Positions 8,805 to 16,510 of a stretch of DNA of 64,000 nucleotides are shown here, piece by piece (position 1 is the first letter of the stretch; the number at the start of each line of letters is the position of its first letter). The DNA is from CAYFQV01 sp964654185 (GTDB taxonomy: Bacteria; Spirochaetota; Spirochaetia; DSM-27196; PWMO01), in contig CAZZIE010000004.1 in NCBI GenBank assembly GCA_964654185.1, positions 1 through 64,000 of the forward strand, in the 5' to 3' direction. A model generated the notes under the pieces. It was not told the origin of the DNA and ran no database searches. It worked only from the letters and a program-made list of their open reading frames with translations. A program made the position numbers and the translations under genes.

Positions 8805-10151
8805 ATGCAACGCGTAACAATACTGATTGCAGCGCTTCTGCTGCTTGCGGCGCCTTTTGCCCTCAGCTTCGACTTCGGCGCCGACGTAACAACCACTTCC
8901 CGTTACACAACCGGCGAGGAGTTCTTCAACAAGGATGCCCTCATCGTGTGGACCGAAGCTCCCCTCGGGGAGAACCACCTCTTCCAGCTCCGCGGTGGAT
9001 ACGCCTTTTCGACGCTGCTGCCGGTCGAACTTGTCCTGAACCGCTTCGTCATTCAGGGTGATTACAGCCCTACGGCGAATACCAGGCTTGTGACACAGCT
9101 GGGGCGAATCGGGCTCCAGACACCGTCCGGCATGGTGTTCAACCACGACGTTGACGGCGGCTCACTTCGCATTCAGGCGCCCGGAGCAACGACCCGATTC
9201 GGCATGGGCTACACGGGATTTCTGTTCGGACCGGCTTCTCAGATTCTGGTGTCCATTGCAGATACGCAGGTTTCTACAACGGACACCTTCGCACTGGCCA
9301 CTCCCAGGGTAGTCGGCACCGCCGCGGTAACCTTTACCGATCTGATTCCCCGACAGGAGATCACCCTGGCCGGGGCGTTTCAGGAGGATCTGCGGCCGGT
9401 CATGAAGCCCGGCAATCTCGACACGCCCCTCATAGGCCCCAACGATACGGATGTTCCCACAGATGCCAGCGGACCGGTTGATACCCAGTACGTCAGCCTG
9501 GGCATCAACGGCGGTATCACCTCCGGCCTCTTCTATCAGGTGTGGGGCACCTACAACGCAGGGAGCATGCTCACGCTGACACAGGACCCCGACACCAACG
9601 TTGAGTCCTACCAGCCCACGCCCATCCGCGCATTCGCGGCATCACTCGGCCTTACCTACTTCCGGCCGCAGCTTCTCTCGCTGCGCGTGAACGGCAAGTT
9701 CACCTACACCAGCGGGGACGCGGATCACAGCACCTACTTCGAAGGCAACACCGAGGATGCCTCCACCCTCTACCAGCCCATTAACGCAGCAGCGGCTTCA
9801 ATCGCATTTGCCCCGCGTCTTGGGAATATTATGTATGGCGAGTTACATTTAGGAGTGAGGCCCTTCGGCTCGGTGCAGAGTCGATTCTTGCGCAACCTCG
9901 GAGTCAGTTCCGGGGTATATGTGTTTGCACGGAGCACCGAAGGAGCGGTCTCGGCAACCGGCGTCGGAACAGGCGCCGGAAGCAACTATCTGGGAACGGA
10001 GGTGGACTTGAATGTGACGTACCGGCCGTTCTCCGATCTTGGATTGGGAGTTGGCGTGGGAATGTTCTTCCCGAACGGAGGGAGTGGCAGCCCCATGACC
10101 AGCCAGAAACCTGTAACCCGCGCGCGTCTTTCTACGTCGTTTAGCTTCTGA
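8805..10151 (+). CDS. Predicted outer-membrane beta-barrel protein
   Basis: A 448-residue protein with a signal peptide (MQRVTILIAALLLLAAPFALS) and a mature chain of alternating polar/hydrophobic strands rich in Gly, Thr, Tyr and Phe. It ends in ARLSTSFSF with a C-terminal Phe, the typical barrel insertion signal recognised by BamA. No Cys-based lipobox is present. It could be a porin-like or structural outer membrane protein; substrate is unknown. GGAGGG precedes the ATG at 8805. The TTG at 8790 in the same frame would overlap the upstream gene and is not favoured. Neighbours are an exported small protein upstream and a FecR protein downstream. Confidence 0.75.
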   Translation: MQRVTILIAALLLLAAPFALSFDFGADVTTTSRYTTGEEFFNKDALIVWTEAPLGENHLFQLRGGYAFSTLLPVELVLNRFVIQGDYSPTANTRLVTQLGRIGLQTPSGMVFNHDVDGGSLRIQAPGATTRFGMGYTGFLFGPASQILVSIADTQVSTTDTFALATPRVVGTAAVTFTDLIPRQEITLAGAFQEDLRPVMKPGNLDTPLIGPNDTDVPTDASGPVDTQYVSLGINGGITSGLFYQVWGTYNAGSMLTLTQDPDTNVESYQPTPIRAFAASLGLTYFRPQLLSLRVNGKFTYTSGDADHSTYFEGNTEDASTLYQPINAAAASIAFAPRLGNIMYGELHLGVRPFGSVQSRFLRNLGVSSGVYVFARSTEGAVSATGVGTGAGSNYLGTEVDLNVTYRPFSDLGLGVGVGMFFPNGGSGSPMTSQKPVTRARLSTSFSF

Positions 10152-10177
10152 AGACGCGGAAGAATAAGGAGAGGGAC

Positions 10178-10861
10178 ATGAAACGCATTGCACTGATACT
10201 TCTGCTTCTTGCCCTTGCCACACTACCTGCGCTCGCCCAGATAACGGCGGTCGTAGAGGAGACAAGCGGCAAAGTTGAGATACGCCTGCCCGGCAGTAAT
10301 TGGGCGACCGCCCGAGTCGGCATGGAAGTGCCGACAGGGGCCACGATCTCCACCGGATTCAACTCCGAGGCGATTCTGGCAATCGGCGACTCCGTGCTGA
10401 CGGTTGATCCCCTCACCCGCATGGGTGTTGAGGAGCTCCTACAGAGTGAGGGCGTGGTCAAGTCCAGCCTTCGACTCAACGTTGGTCGCGTATCGGCCGA
10501 CGTCCAGACTGCCGAGGGACTCCAGTCGGACTTCCAGGTGAAGAGCCCGCTCTCGACAGCATCCGTTCGCGGCACCGTTTTCAGCTTCGACGGCACGACC
10601 ATTGAAGTCAGTGAAGGTGTCGTGACCATCACCAACAGCCTCGGCCAGACTCGTCGGATCGTCGCGGGCAACCAGTCCACAACGGATGGAGAGTCCACAC
10701 CGAGCGGCGAAGAGGAAGAGCTCGAAAACACCACGACCATCGTATTCTCCACCTCCTCCTTCGACGATGAGGCAGGCGAAGGCGACGGGACCGACGACGC
10801 GCCGGAGGTTACGACGACCGGGACGCTGCCGATCACCATCCAGACAAGCACCGGCCAATAA
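10178..10861 (+). CDS. FecR-domain periplasmic protein
   Basis: A 227-residue exported protein with signal peptide MKRIALILLLLALATLPALA. The FecR-type beta domain (about 22-175) is recognisable by GKVEIRLPGSNWATARVGMEVPTGATISTG, a core SEAILAIGDSVLTVDPLTRM segment and KSPLSTASVRGTVFSFDG. The last 50 residues are a Glu/Ser/Thr-rich, probably disordered tail. Unlike classic FecR it has no cytoplasmic anti-sigma segment or inner-membrane helix. FecR domains are often found near CHASE2 cyclases, and a CHASE2 cyclase is divergent to this operon, so it may provide or bind the signal that CHASE2 senses (inference). A strong AAGGAGAGGG ribosome binding site is present. Confidence 0.85.
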   Translation: MKRIALILLLLALATLPALAQITAVVEETSGKVEIRLPGSNWATARVGMEVPTGATISTGFNSEAILAIGDSVLTVDPLTRMGVEELLQSEGVVKSSLRLNVGRVSADVQTAEGLQSDFQVKSPLSTASVRGTVFSFDGTTIEVSEGVVTITNSLGQTRRIVAGNQSTTDGESTPSGEEEELENTTTIVFSTSSFDDEAGEGDGTDDAPEVTTTGTLPITIQTSTGQ

Positions 10862-10875
10862 AGGAGGGTACCAGA

Positions 10876-12351
10876 ATGAGATTACGAACTACCCGCCATC
10901 TATTCAGAAGCGCCATTGTACTTGTGGGCATTATCTTGCTTGGCGCCTGCTATCTCGGCGGCACGCCTCAAAGCGGTGACATAACCGTGACACTTCCTTC
11001 GGCCCGGCAGCTTGCCGACGCCGGCCTGCAACCTCAGGTGACTGGAAGCGAAATAGATACGGCACGCATCTATCTGTCCAGAACGCGTGGCGCGGGGTCG
11101 ACACTGATCGACCTCAACACGGAAGACGAAGACGTCGACTACCGTGAAGTGGATACGACCGGAGAGGCCACGGACGTGACTCTCTCGGACGTACCGACCG
11201 GGAGCGGATATCGCCTCTACGTCAGCGTCTGGGACGGATCCACCCTCGCGGGCTACGCCTGGACGGAGACTTCGTTTGAGGTGATTGCCGGCGAGAATCC
11301 CGGCCAGACATTGACGCTGCAAGATGCAGACTTCACTGCGCCGGCACAGCTCGCAACCGAGGCGATTAACGGGCTGACCACCAAGGATGGCACGATCTAC
11401 GCCTCAAGCAGTGAGGCCGTCTTCGCCGTTTCTCCGACGGACGCAACCAGCACGCTCACGCTCGGGGATGCCGGTGGGATCAACTCCGTGACCGGTGGTG
11501 GCGCGGATACTGATGTCTTTGTGAATGCTGCCCAGGGGATCTACCGGGTGGCCGGCACCTCATTGACGGCGTTCGCCGGATATGATGCAGATGAGTACGG
11601 TGCCGCCTTGACGTCCACCGGCTTCACCACTGACACCGGGGAGATCATCATAGCGTTCCAGACTGCGACCGGCCTGGGATTCAGCGCCGACGCAACCAGC
11701 TCCGCTGACGACGATTGGTTTTTCTTTCCCACCGCGGACCTTGTCGGAGACACCGACATAAACCTGTCCATATTCGACCTGGTTGTTGACACATCAGGCG
11801 ACGAGGGTCGCGCCTTTCTGGCGACCTCCGTGGGAGGCTTCATTGTCACGCCCTCCGCTGTCGACGATCTCGCCGGAGAGACAGAGGACGTTGTGCAGGC
11901 AATCGAAGTCTTCGACTTCTACGATGAAGCCATTGACAGCCGTATAGCTACGTCGATCGCCTTCGATGCGGATAACGCCATTCTCTACGTCGCAGCCCGC
12001 GGCGCCGGAGGAGCATGGGCCGTCCAGCTCGGCGAAGACGCGGAAGGAAACACGACCTTCGACGGGACCTCTCTCTCTGAGAACGAGCCCCTTATTCCGA
12101 ACAGGGTCGAGAACGTCGCAGTCCAGTCCGGCGTGAGCAACCCCTTTGTGGCTCTTCTCACCAAGGACGCCGTAGTCCTCTACAGGGATGGTGACGGCGT
12201 CGTTGAGGTGTATCCCTTCGTCGCGTACGATGTACAGCCGGGTCAGTCGGATCTGGTCGCGTTCCGCGACAAGGATGACGACGGCACCGACGAACAACTC
12301 GTGGTTGCCGGAAGCAACGGAGTACGCATTCTCGGGAGCCTTCCGGAATAG
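10876..12351 (+). CDS. Predicted lipoprotein, beta-propeller-like, unknown function
   Basis: A 491-residue protein with an N-terminal hydrophobic segment and lipobox LLGAC (Cys about residue 25), so lipid-anchored. The next 100 residues (ITVTLPSARQLADAG...) resemble a small beta-sandwich. Residues from about 150 onward have repeated strands with Asp/Gly turns such as NGLTTKDGTIYASSSEAVFAV and DNAILYVAARGAGGAWAVQL, like a WD/NHL-type propeller. No enzymatic motif is visible. It is the last gene of the envelope operon, 14 bases after the FecR gene, with AAAGGAGGG before the ATG. A hairpin and an intrinsic terminator follow. Confidence 0.72.
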   Translation: MRLRTTRHLFRSAIVLVGIILLGACYLGGTPQSGDITVTLPSARQLADAGLQPQVTGSEIDTARIYLSRTRGAGSTLIDLNTEDEDVDYREVDTTGEATDVTLSDVPTGSGYRLYVSVWDGSTLAGYAWTETSFEVIAGENPGQTLTLQDADFTAPAQLATEAINGLTTKDGTIYASSSEAVFAVSPTDATSTLTLGDAGGINSVTGGGADTDVFVNAAQGIYRVAGTSLTAFAGYDADEYGAALTSTGFTTDTGEIIIAFQTATGLGFSADATSSADDDWFFFPTADLVGDTDINLSIFDLVVDTSGDEGRAFLATSVGGFIVTPSAVDDLAGETEDVVQAIEVFDFYDEAIDSRIATSIAFDADNAILYVAARGAGGAWAVQLGEDAEGNTTFDGTSLSENEPLIPNRVENVAVQSGVSNPFVALLTKDAVVLYRDGDGVVEVYPFVAYDVQPGQSDLVAFRDKDDDGTDEQLVVAGSNGVRILGSLPE

Positions 12352-12387
12352 CAGCGGAAGGCCGTGGACGACGGCAGCTTCCGCTGC
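12351..12387 (+). other. Inverted repeat after the lipoprotein gene
   Basis: GCAGCGGAAG (12351-12360) and CTTCCGCTGC (12378-12387) form a perfect 10-bp stem with a 17-base loop directly at the stop codon. It has no U-run and probably protects the 3' end or helps termination together with the stronger hairpin downstream. Confidence 0.6.
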
Positions 12388-12424
12388 GCGTCGTCCCACG
12401 GCACAAAGCCAATTGGACCACACG

Positions 12425-12457
12425 AAGGCGGGTACCGTAACGGTGCCCGCCTTTTTT
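12425..12457 (+). terminator. Intrinsic terminator of the envelope operon
   Basis: An 11-bp stem, GGCGGGTACCG pairing with CGGTGCCCGCC around a 3-base TAA loop, is followed immediately by six T residues on the plus strand. It is the clearest Rho-independent terminator in the window. Confidence 0.9.
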
Positions 12458-12483
12458 GTGTTCGCCCTTCGGTACCGGCCATT

Positions 12484-12525
12484 CTTTTCGTGCGCCCTCC
12501 CGGGCGCACACGAAAAAGGGCAGCC
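12484..12525. other. Hairpin between convergent envelope genes
   Basis: TTTTCGTGCGCCC and GGGCGCACACGAAAA form a long stem with a 2-base bulge. It lies between the plus-strand terminator and the end of the minus-strand beta-barrel gene and could terminate that gene. No U-run is seen on either strand, so this is uncertain. The rest of 12458-12613 holds nothing recognisable. Confidence 0.5.
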
Positions 12526-12613
12526 AACGCCCTGGTGGACGCCGACTGCCTGTCTGAACTCTGAATCTGTAACGGCGTGCCGCCGCTTCCGCCTTACCGG
12601 ACCGGTCCCACCC

Positions 12614-13642
12614 CTAGAAGCTCAGCCTCATACCGGTGGTTACGGCCGGCGCCATGGTGGTAAGGCTGTACTGACCGTGCAGGAAGAGCCCGAACCCGCC
12701 GAAGACCAGATCGAATCCGCCGCGCGCGGCCAGTGCAAAGTCATAGAGATTGACTGTCGCGCCAGGCTCACTCCCCCCGGACTGCTCTTGGTAGGAGGTA
12801 CCTCCAACTGTCAGATCGAAGTTCTTGATACCCGCGCTGAATGTGCTCTGTTGGAAGTACGGAGTCACCGCAATGAACGGAACAAAAAACGCCAGCTTCT
12901 TCGATATGGCGAGCTCCAGCCCGGCCGTGTGGATGGTCGTGTCCACAAAGAGACTCATGCTGTCGGGCACTTCGGCACCGGGCACGACATTCGTGATCTG
13001 GCTGGTTATGTCATCCGTTAATGGAAAAGCGAAGTCGAAACCGGCATACGTGTACCCCAGGCCGGCGGTAATTGCGGGAAAACCCGGAGCGTCCTCTACG
13101 AGGGTCTTTCTAACCTGGCCACCGAGGTTGAGAATGCTGAACTCGAGGCCGCTGAAGTTCGCTGTGGCTTCTCCTCCAAGACTCAGGCCCCAACCGGCCA
13201 GCGCGTTCGGCACCCACGCGGCCGTGCCGAGAATCTGCCAGCCGGCAATTGTCCCTCCAAGGGTCAGACGAGATAGCGGATAAGGGATGAAACCCTCATA
13301 GATTGTCTGTACCGTTCCCCCGGCTTCTTCAATGAGGGGGTTCACGATCTCGTTCAAGGGCAGCAACTCGTACTCCGGAGGGGGATCGATCGCCTCGTCC
13401 CAACCCTGCAAGTCGAGAACCGCACCAAGAGACGTACCAATCGTGAAGGATCGATAGGCCGGCACGGATGCATCCCCGGTGGAGATGCCGTTCACGGCGG
13501 TCTGCTGGAGATGGGGCAGCAGGTGCTCTCCGAGCGATCCCAGAAAGATATTGAAGTCGTCGTCCAGGACGGTGAGGTTCTGGGAGAACCCTGCGCCAGC
13601 TGCAACAACGATAACCATGACAATCAGAAGAAGACGTTTCAT
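12614..13642 (-). CDS. Predicted outer-membrane beta-barrel protein
   Basis: A 342-residue protein with signal peptide MKRLLLIVMVIVVAAGAGFSQ. The mature chain alternates in barrel-like strands (for example LTLGGTIAGWQILGTAAW, FDLVFGGFGLFLHGQYSLTTM) and ends GMRLSF with a C-terminal Phe, the outer-membrane assembly signal. No lipobox is present. Function is unknown; the uniform strand pattern without a plug suggests a medium-sized barrel. The start at 13642 is supported by GGAGGT 8 bases upstream; 20 more in-frame codons upstream would precede the signal peptide and are rejected. It is transcribed toward the envelope operon. Confidence 0.75.
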   Translation of the reverse strand: MKRLLLIVMVIVVAAGAGFSQNLTVLDDDFNIFLGSLGEHLLPHLQQTAVNGISTGDASVPAYRSFTIGTSLGAVLDLQGWDEAIDPPPEYELLPLNEIVNPLIEEAGGTVQTIYEGFIPYPLSRLTLGGTIAGWQILGTAAWVPNALAGWGLSLGGEATANFSGLEFSILNLGGQVRKTLVEDAPGFPAITAGLGYTYAGFDFAFPLTDDITSQITNVVPGAEVPDSMSLFVDTTIHTAGLELAISKKLAFFVPFIAVTPYFQQSTFSAGIKNFDLTVGGTSYQEQSGGSEPGATVNLYDFALAARGGFDLVFGGFGLFLHGQYSLTTMAPAVTTGMRLSF

Positions 13643-13775
13643 CAGCCGACCTCCGGCAGAGTGATCTTTCTCTATTGTCACGCAAACGAAGGTGTTTTGC
13701 AATTGCCGGGCGCGACGGTGTCAACAGGAGCGGATGGGCCGCCCCCGGCCGGGACGCTGAACCGGCGTCGCACCC

Positions 13776-15266
13776 CTACGCGGTTTCGGCCAGCCGTTTG
13801 TTGATTGCCGCGGCCGCCTGTCTCCCCTGCCCCATGGCAAGGATCACCGTGGCTGCTCCCAGGACGATGTCGCCGCCGGCGAAGACGCCGGGGATGGAGG
13901 TCTCGCCATTATCGTCGGTGATGATGTTTCCGCGGCGGTTCACCTTCAGTTCGGGAGTGGTTGTAACCAGGAGCGGGTTGGATTCGTTGCCGATCGAGAC
14001 GATGACCGTATCCACGTCAATGACGTTCTCGCTGTCGGGTATGGCGACGGGACGGCGGCGGCCGGAGTCGTCCGGTTCGCCGAGCTCATAGTCCAGGCAC
14101 TCAATGCCGACAACGCGCTCGTCCTCATTCCCGAGAATGCGCTTCGGGCTCTTGAGGAAGTGGAAGCGGATCCCCTCCTCCTCGGCGTGATCCACCTCTT
14201 CGGCCCGGGCGGGCATCTCCGTGCGGGTACGCCGATACACGACATTCACCTCTTCGGCGCCCAGGCGCACCGCCGTCCGGGCGGCGTCCATGGCGACATT
14301 GCCGCCGCCGAGAACCGCCACCTTCCGGGGCTGGAAGATCGGCGTGTCGGCCCTGTCACGGTCGTAGGCCTTCATCAGATTGCTCCGGGTGAGGTACTCG
14401 TTCGCCGCGAAGACACCGACGAGGTTCTCCCCGGGAATGCTCATGAACTTCGGCAGTCCCGCACCGGTGCCGATGAAGATGGCGTCGTAGCCGTCCTTCT
14501 CAACCAGATCCCGGAGCTTGCGCGTCCGGCCGACCAGAAAGTTCGTCTTGATCTCGACACCCATGGCTTCCAGGGTCTTGATCTCGTCTCCGACGATGCG
14601 CTTGGGAAGCCGAAACTCCGGAATGCCGTAGATCATGACCCCGCCGGGCTTGTGGAACGCCTCGAAGAGGGTGACCTCGTGACCCTCCCGGCGAATGTCC
14701 GCGGCGGCGGTGATGGAAGCGGGACCGCTGCCGATCACGCCGACCTTCTTACCGGTCGCCGGCTTCACCGTCGGCGAGGCGCCGTCGGCGTGCTCTGCGC
14801 CCCAGTCAGCCACGTAGCGCTCGAGCCGCCCGATCGATACGGACTTGAAGATGTCCTTCAGCGACTTACCTACGGTGCAGTACTCCTGACACTGATTCTC
14901 CTGGGGGCACACGCGACCGCAGATCGCCGGGAGAAGACTGGTCTCCTTGATGACTGCAAGCGACTTTGCGTAGTCGCGCTCGGCTATCGCCTTAATGAAT
15001 CCTGGAATGTCGATGGCAACGGGACAGCCCTTGATGCAGGGTGCATTCTTGCACTGGAGGCAGCGTTCCGCTTCGACGAGGGCCTGCTCCTCGAAGTAGC
15101 CGTAGGTTACTTCTTCCATATTGCCGCGACGCTCCCGCGGATCCTGGCTCGGCATGTCCTGCTGGGGTATCTTCAAGCGATCCTTGTTCTTCATGGTCGC
15201 CGGGTCAATGCTCTTGAGAACGTCCTGCGCTTCCGCCTGCAACTCTTCCGCTGATCGAAAACTCAC
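13776..15266 (-). CDS. nfnB: NADPH-dependent oxidoreductase, NfnL/GltD-like large subunit
   Basis: A 496-residue flavoprotein of the GltD/NfnL family. The N-terminal region carries two [4Fe-4S] sites (CLQCKNAPCIKGCP and CGRVCPQENQCQEYC). The first dinucleotide fold (VGVIGSGPASITAA, about 175) binds FAD and the second (VAVLGGGNVAMDAARTA, about 318) binds NADP(H). Paired with the preceding NfnS gene it should form NADH-dependent reduced ferredoxin:NADP+ oxidoreductase, a bifurcating transhydrogenase. It is cytosolic. GTG start with GGGAG upstream; the gap to nfnS is 86 bases. A stand-alone glutamate synthase small subunit is less likely because no gltB-type gene is nearby. Confidence 0.9.
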   Translation of the reverse strand: MSFRSAEELQAEAQDVLKSIDPATMKNKDRLKIPQQDMPSQDPRERRGNMEEVTYGYFEEQALVEAERCLQCKNAPCIKGCPVAIDIPGFIKAIAERDYAKSLAVIKETSLLPAICGRVCPQENQCQEYCTVGKSLKDIFKSVSIGRLERYVADWGAEHADGASPTVKPATGKKVGVIGSGPASITAAADIRREGHEVTLFEAFHKPGGVMIYGIPEFRLPKRIVGDEIKTLEAMGVEIKTNFLVGRTRKLRDLVEKDGYDAIFIGTGAGLPKFMSIPGENLVGVFAANEYLTRSNLMKAYDRDRADTPIFQPRKVAVLGGGNVAMDAARTAVRLGAEEVNVVYRRTRTEMPARAEEVDHAEEEGIRFHFLKSPKRILGNEDERVVGIECLDYELGEPDDSGRRRPVAIPDSENVIDVDTVIVSIGNESNPLLVTTTPELKVNRRGNIITDDNGETSIPGVFAGGDIVLGAATVILAMGQGRQAAAAINKRLAETA

Positions 15267-15352
15267 TATCTACTCCCTTCCTTGATGATACGGGCTCCTG
15301 TAAGATATGGCGCCGGCCGCGCCGATCCGGCATGACCGGTGCCGCGGTTGCG

Positions 15353-16219
15353 CTACTTCTGGGCAGCCTGCCGCTCCTCCGCGTCTGCCACGGCGTCGAG
15401 CCTGCACGCCTTGCTGGCTTCCGTTTCCTGGTCCTTGTAGGCGGCGAGACGCCGCAACATGTTGTCGAAGTCCACGGCATGCCCGTCGAACTCCGGGCCG
15501 TCCACGCAGACGAACTTCGTCTCACCCCCGACGGTGACCCGGCATCCCCCGCACATGCCGGTACCATCGACCATGATGGTATTGAGGGATACCACCGTAT
15601 GCACCTCGTAGGGACGGGTCGTTTCGGCGGCGAACTTCATCATGATCGGCGGCCCGATTGCCACGGCGAGATCCGGGGGCGGGTCCTGCTCGCACTGCTC
15701 CTTCAGGGGCTCGGTCACGAGGGCCTTCCGTCCGTAGGAGCCGTCGTCGGTCACCACGATGAGCTCATCCGCAATGGCGCCCATCTCCTCTTCCAGGATG
15801 ACGAGCTCCTTCGTCCGCGCCCCAATGATGATGGTAACGTGATTGCCCGCCTCCTTGAGCGCCTGGGCGATCGGATGCAGCGGTGCCACACCGATTCCGC
15901 CACCGACGCAGACGACCCGGCCGAAGTTCTCAATGTGGGTGGGCTGCCCCAGAGGTCCGAGGACGTTCGCAATGGCGTCCCCCGCCTGATACGTGGCGAG
16001 CACCCTGGTGGTCTTGCCCACCGCCTGGAAGATGAGAGTGATCGACCCCTCGTCGGGGTCCGCATCCGCAATGGTCAGAGGAATGCGTTCGCCGAAGTTG
16101 TCGTCGAGCTGCAGGATGACGAACTGCCCGGGGTGTCGCTCCCGGGAAATCTCGGGAGCGCGAATGCGCATCTTGAAGACGTTTTCCGAAAGCTGCGTTC
16201 GTTCCAGTATTTCCTTCAT
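15353..16219 (-). CDS. nfnA: NfnS-like FAD/[2Fe-2S] subunit (ferredoxin-NADP reductase family)
   Basis: A 288-residue protein of the dihydroorotate dehydrogenase electron transfer/NfnS family. ERIPLTIAD binds flavin, VCVGGGIGVAPLHPIAQAL binds NAD, and the C-terminal MCGGC...CVDGPEFDGHAVDF holds a [2Fe-2S] cluster. In Nfn this subunit takes the NADH side and the NfnL partner does the bifurcation. Its gene precedes nfnL. The start at 16219 has AAGGA upstream and begins at the conserved LERTQLSENVFKMRIRAPEI region. A tail of about 20 residues rich in Ala/Glu/Arg is extra. An AT-rich promoter region lies upstream, so it is probably transcribed apart from the ion-pump operon. Confidence 0.9.
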   Translation of the reverse strand: MKEILERTQLSENVFKMRIRAPEISRERHPGQFVILQLDDNFGERIPLTIADADPDEGSITLIFQAVGKTTRVLATYQAGDAIANVLGPLGQPTHIENFGRVVCVGGGIGVAPLHPIAQALKEAGNHVTIIIGARTKELVILEEEMGAIADELIVVTDDGSYGRKALVTEPLKEQCEQDPPPDLAVAIGPPIMMKFAAETTRPYEVHTVVSLNTIMVDGTGMCGGCRVTVGGETKFVCVDGPEFDGHAVDFDNMLRRLAAYKDQETEASKACRLDAVADAEERQAAQK

Positions 16220-16357
16220 GCCGGTGTTTCCTTCATGGTACAGAGTCCTCGCACAAGCTTTGCGGCGGGGCCTCCGCGGTCCGGCGCGCATGTGCGTGCC
16301 ACTGCGGTCACCCCGCACTGCTGCAGCCGACGGGACGCCTCACGCCCGCCCGTCGGC

Positions 16358-16404
16358 ATCGATATAAATCCTATATTATCTATAAAAAAGAGTCCATATT
16401 GCTC
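16358..16404 (-). promoter_or_regulatory. AT-rich control region of the nfn genes
   Basis: The 291-bp gap between nfnS and the ferredoxin-GltD gene contains a sharply AT-rich block. It includes TTATCTATAAAA (16376-16387), which recurs exactly upstream of the Mrp/Nuo operon at 28173-28184. The AGAG/CTCT flanks around TCCATATTG form a small inverted repeat just beside it. It is a candidate operator or promoter; a clear -35 box is not visible. The remaining bases of the gap show nothing recognisable. Confidence 0.55.
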
Positions 16405-16510
16405 TGATCATACGGCGGCAGGTCGTCCGTGTAAAGGGTCTGGTTGAAACATCCTACCTTTCCCGATCACCATTCGCGCCTTCCGGGGCTTTCCGCCCGG
16501 CCGCTGCCGA

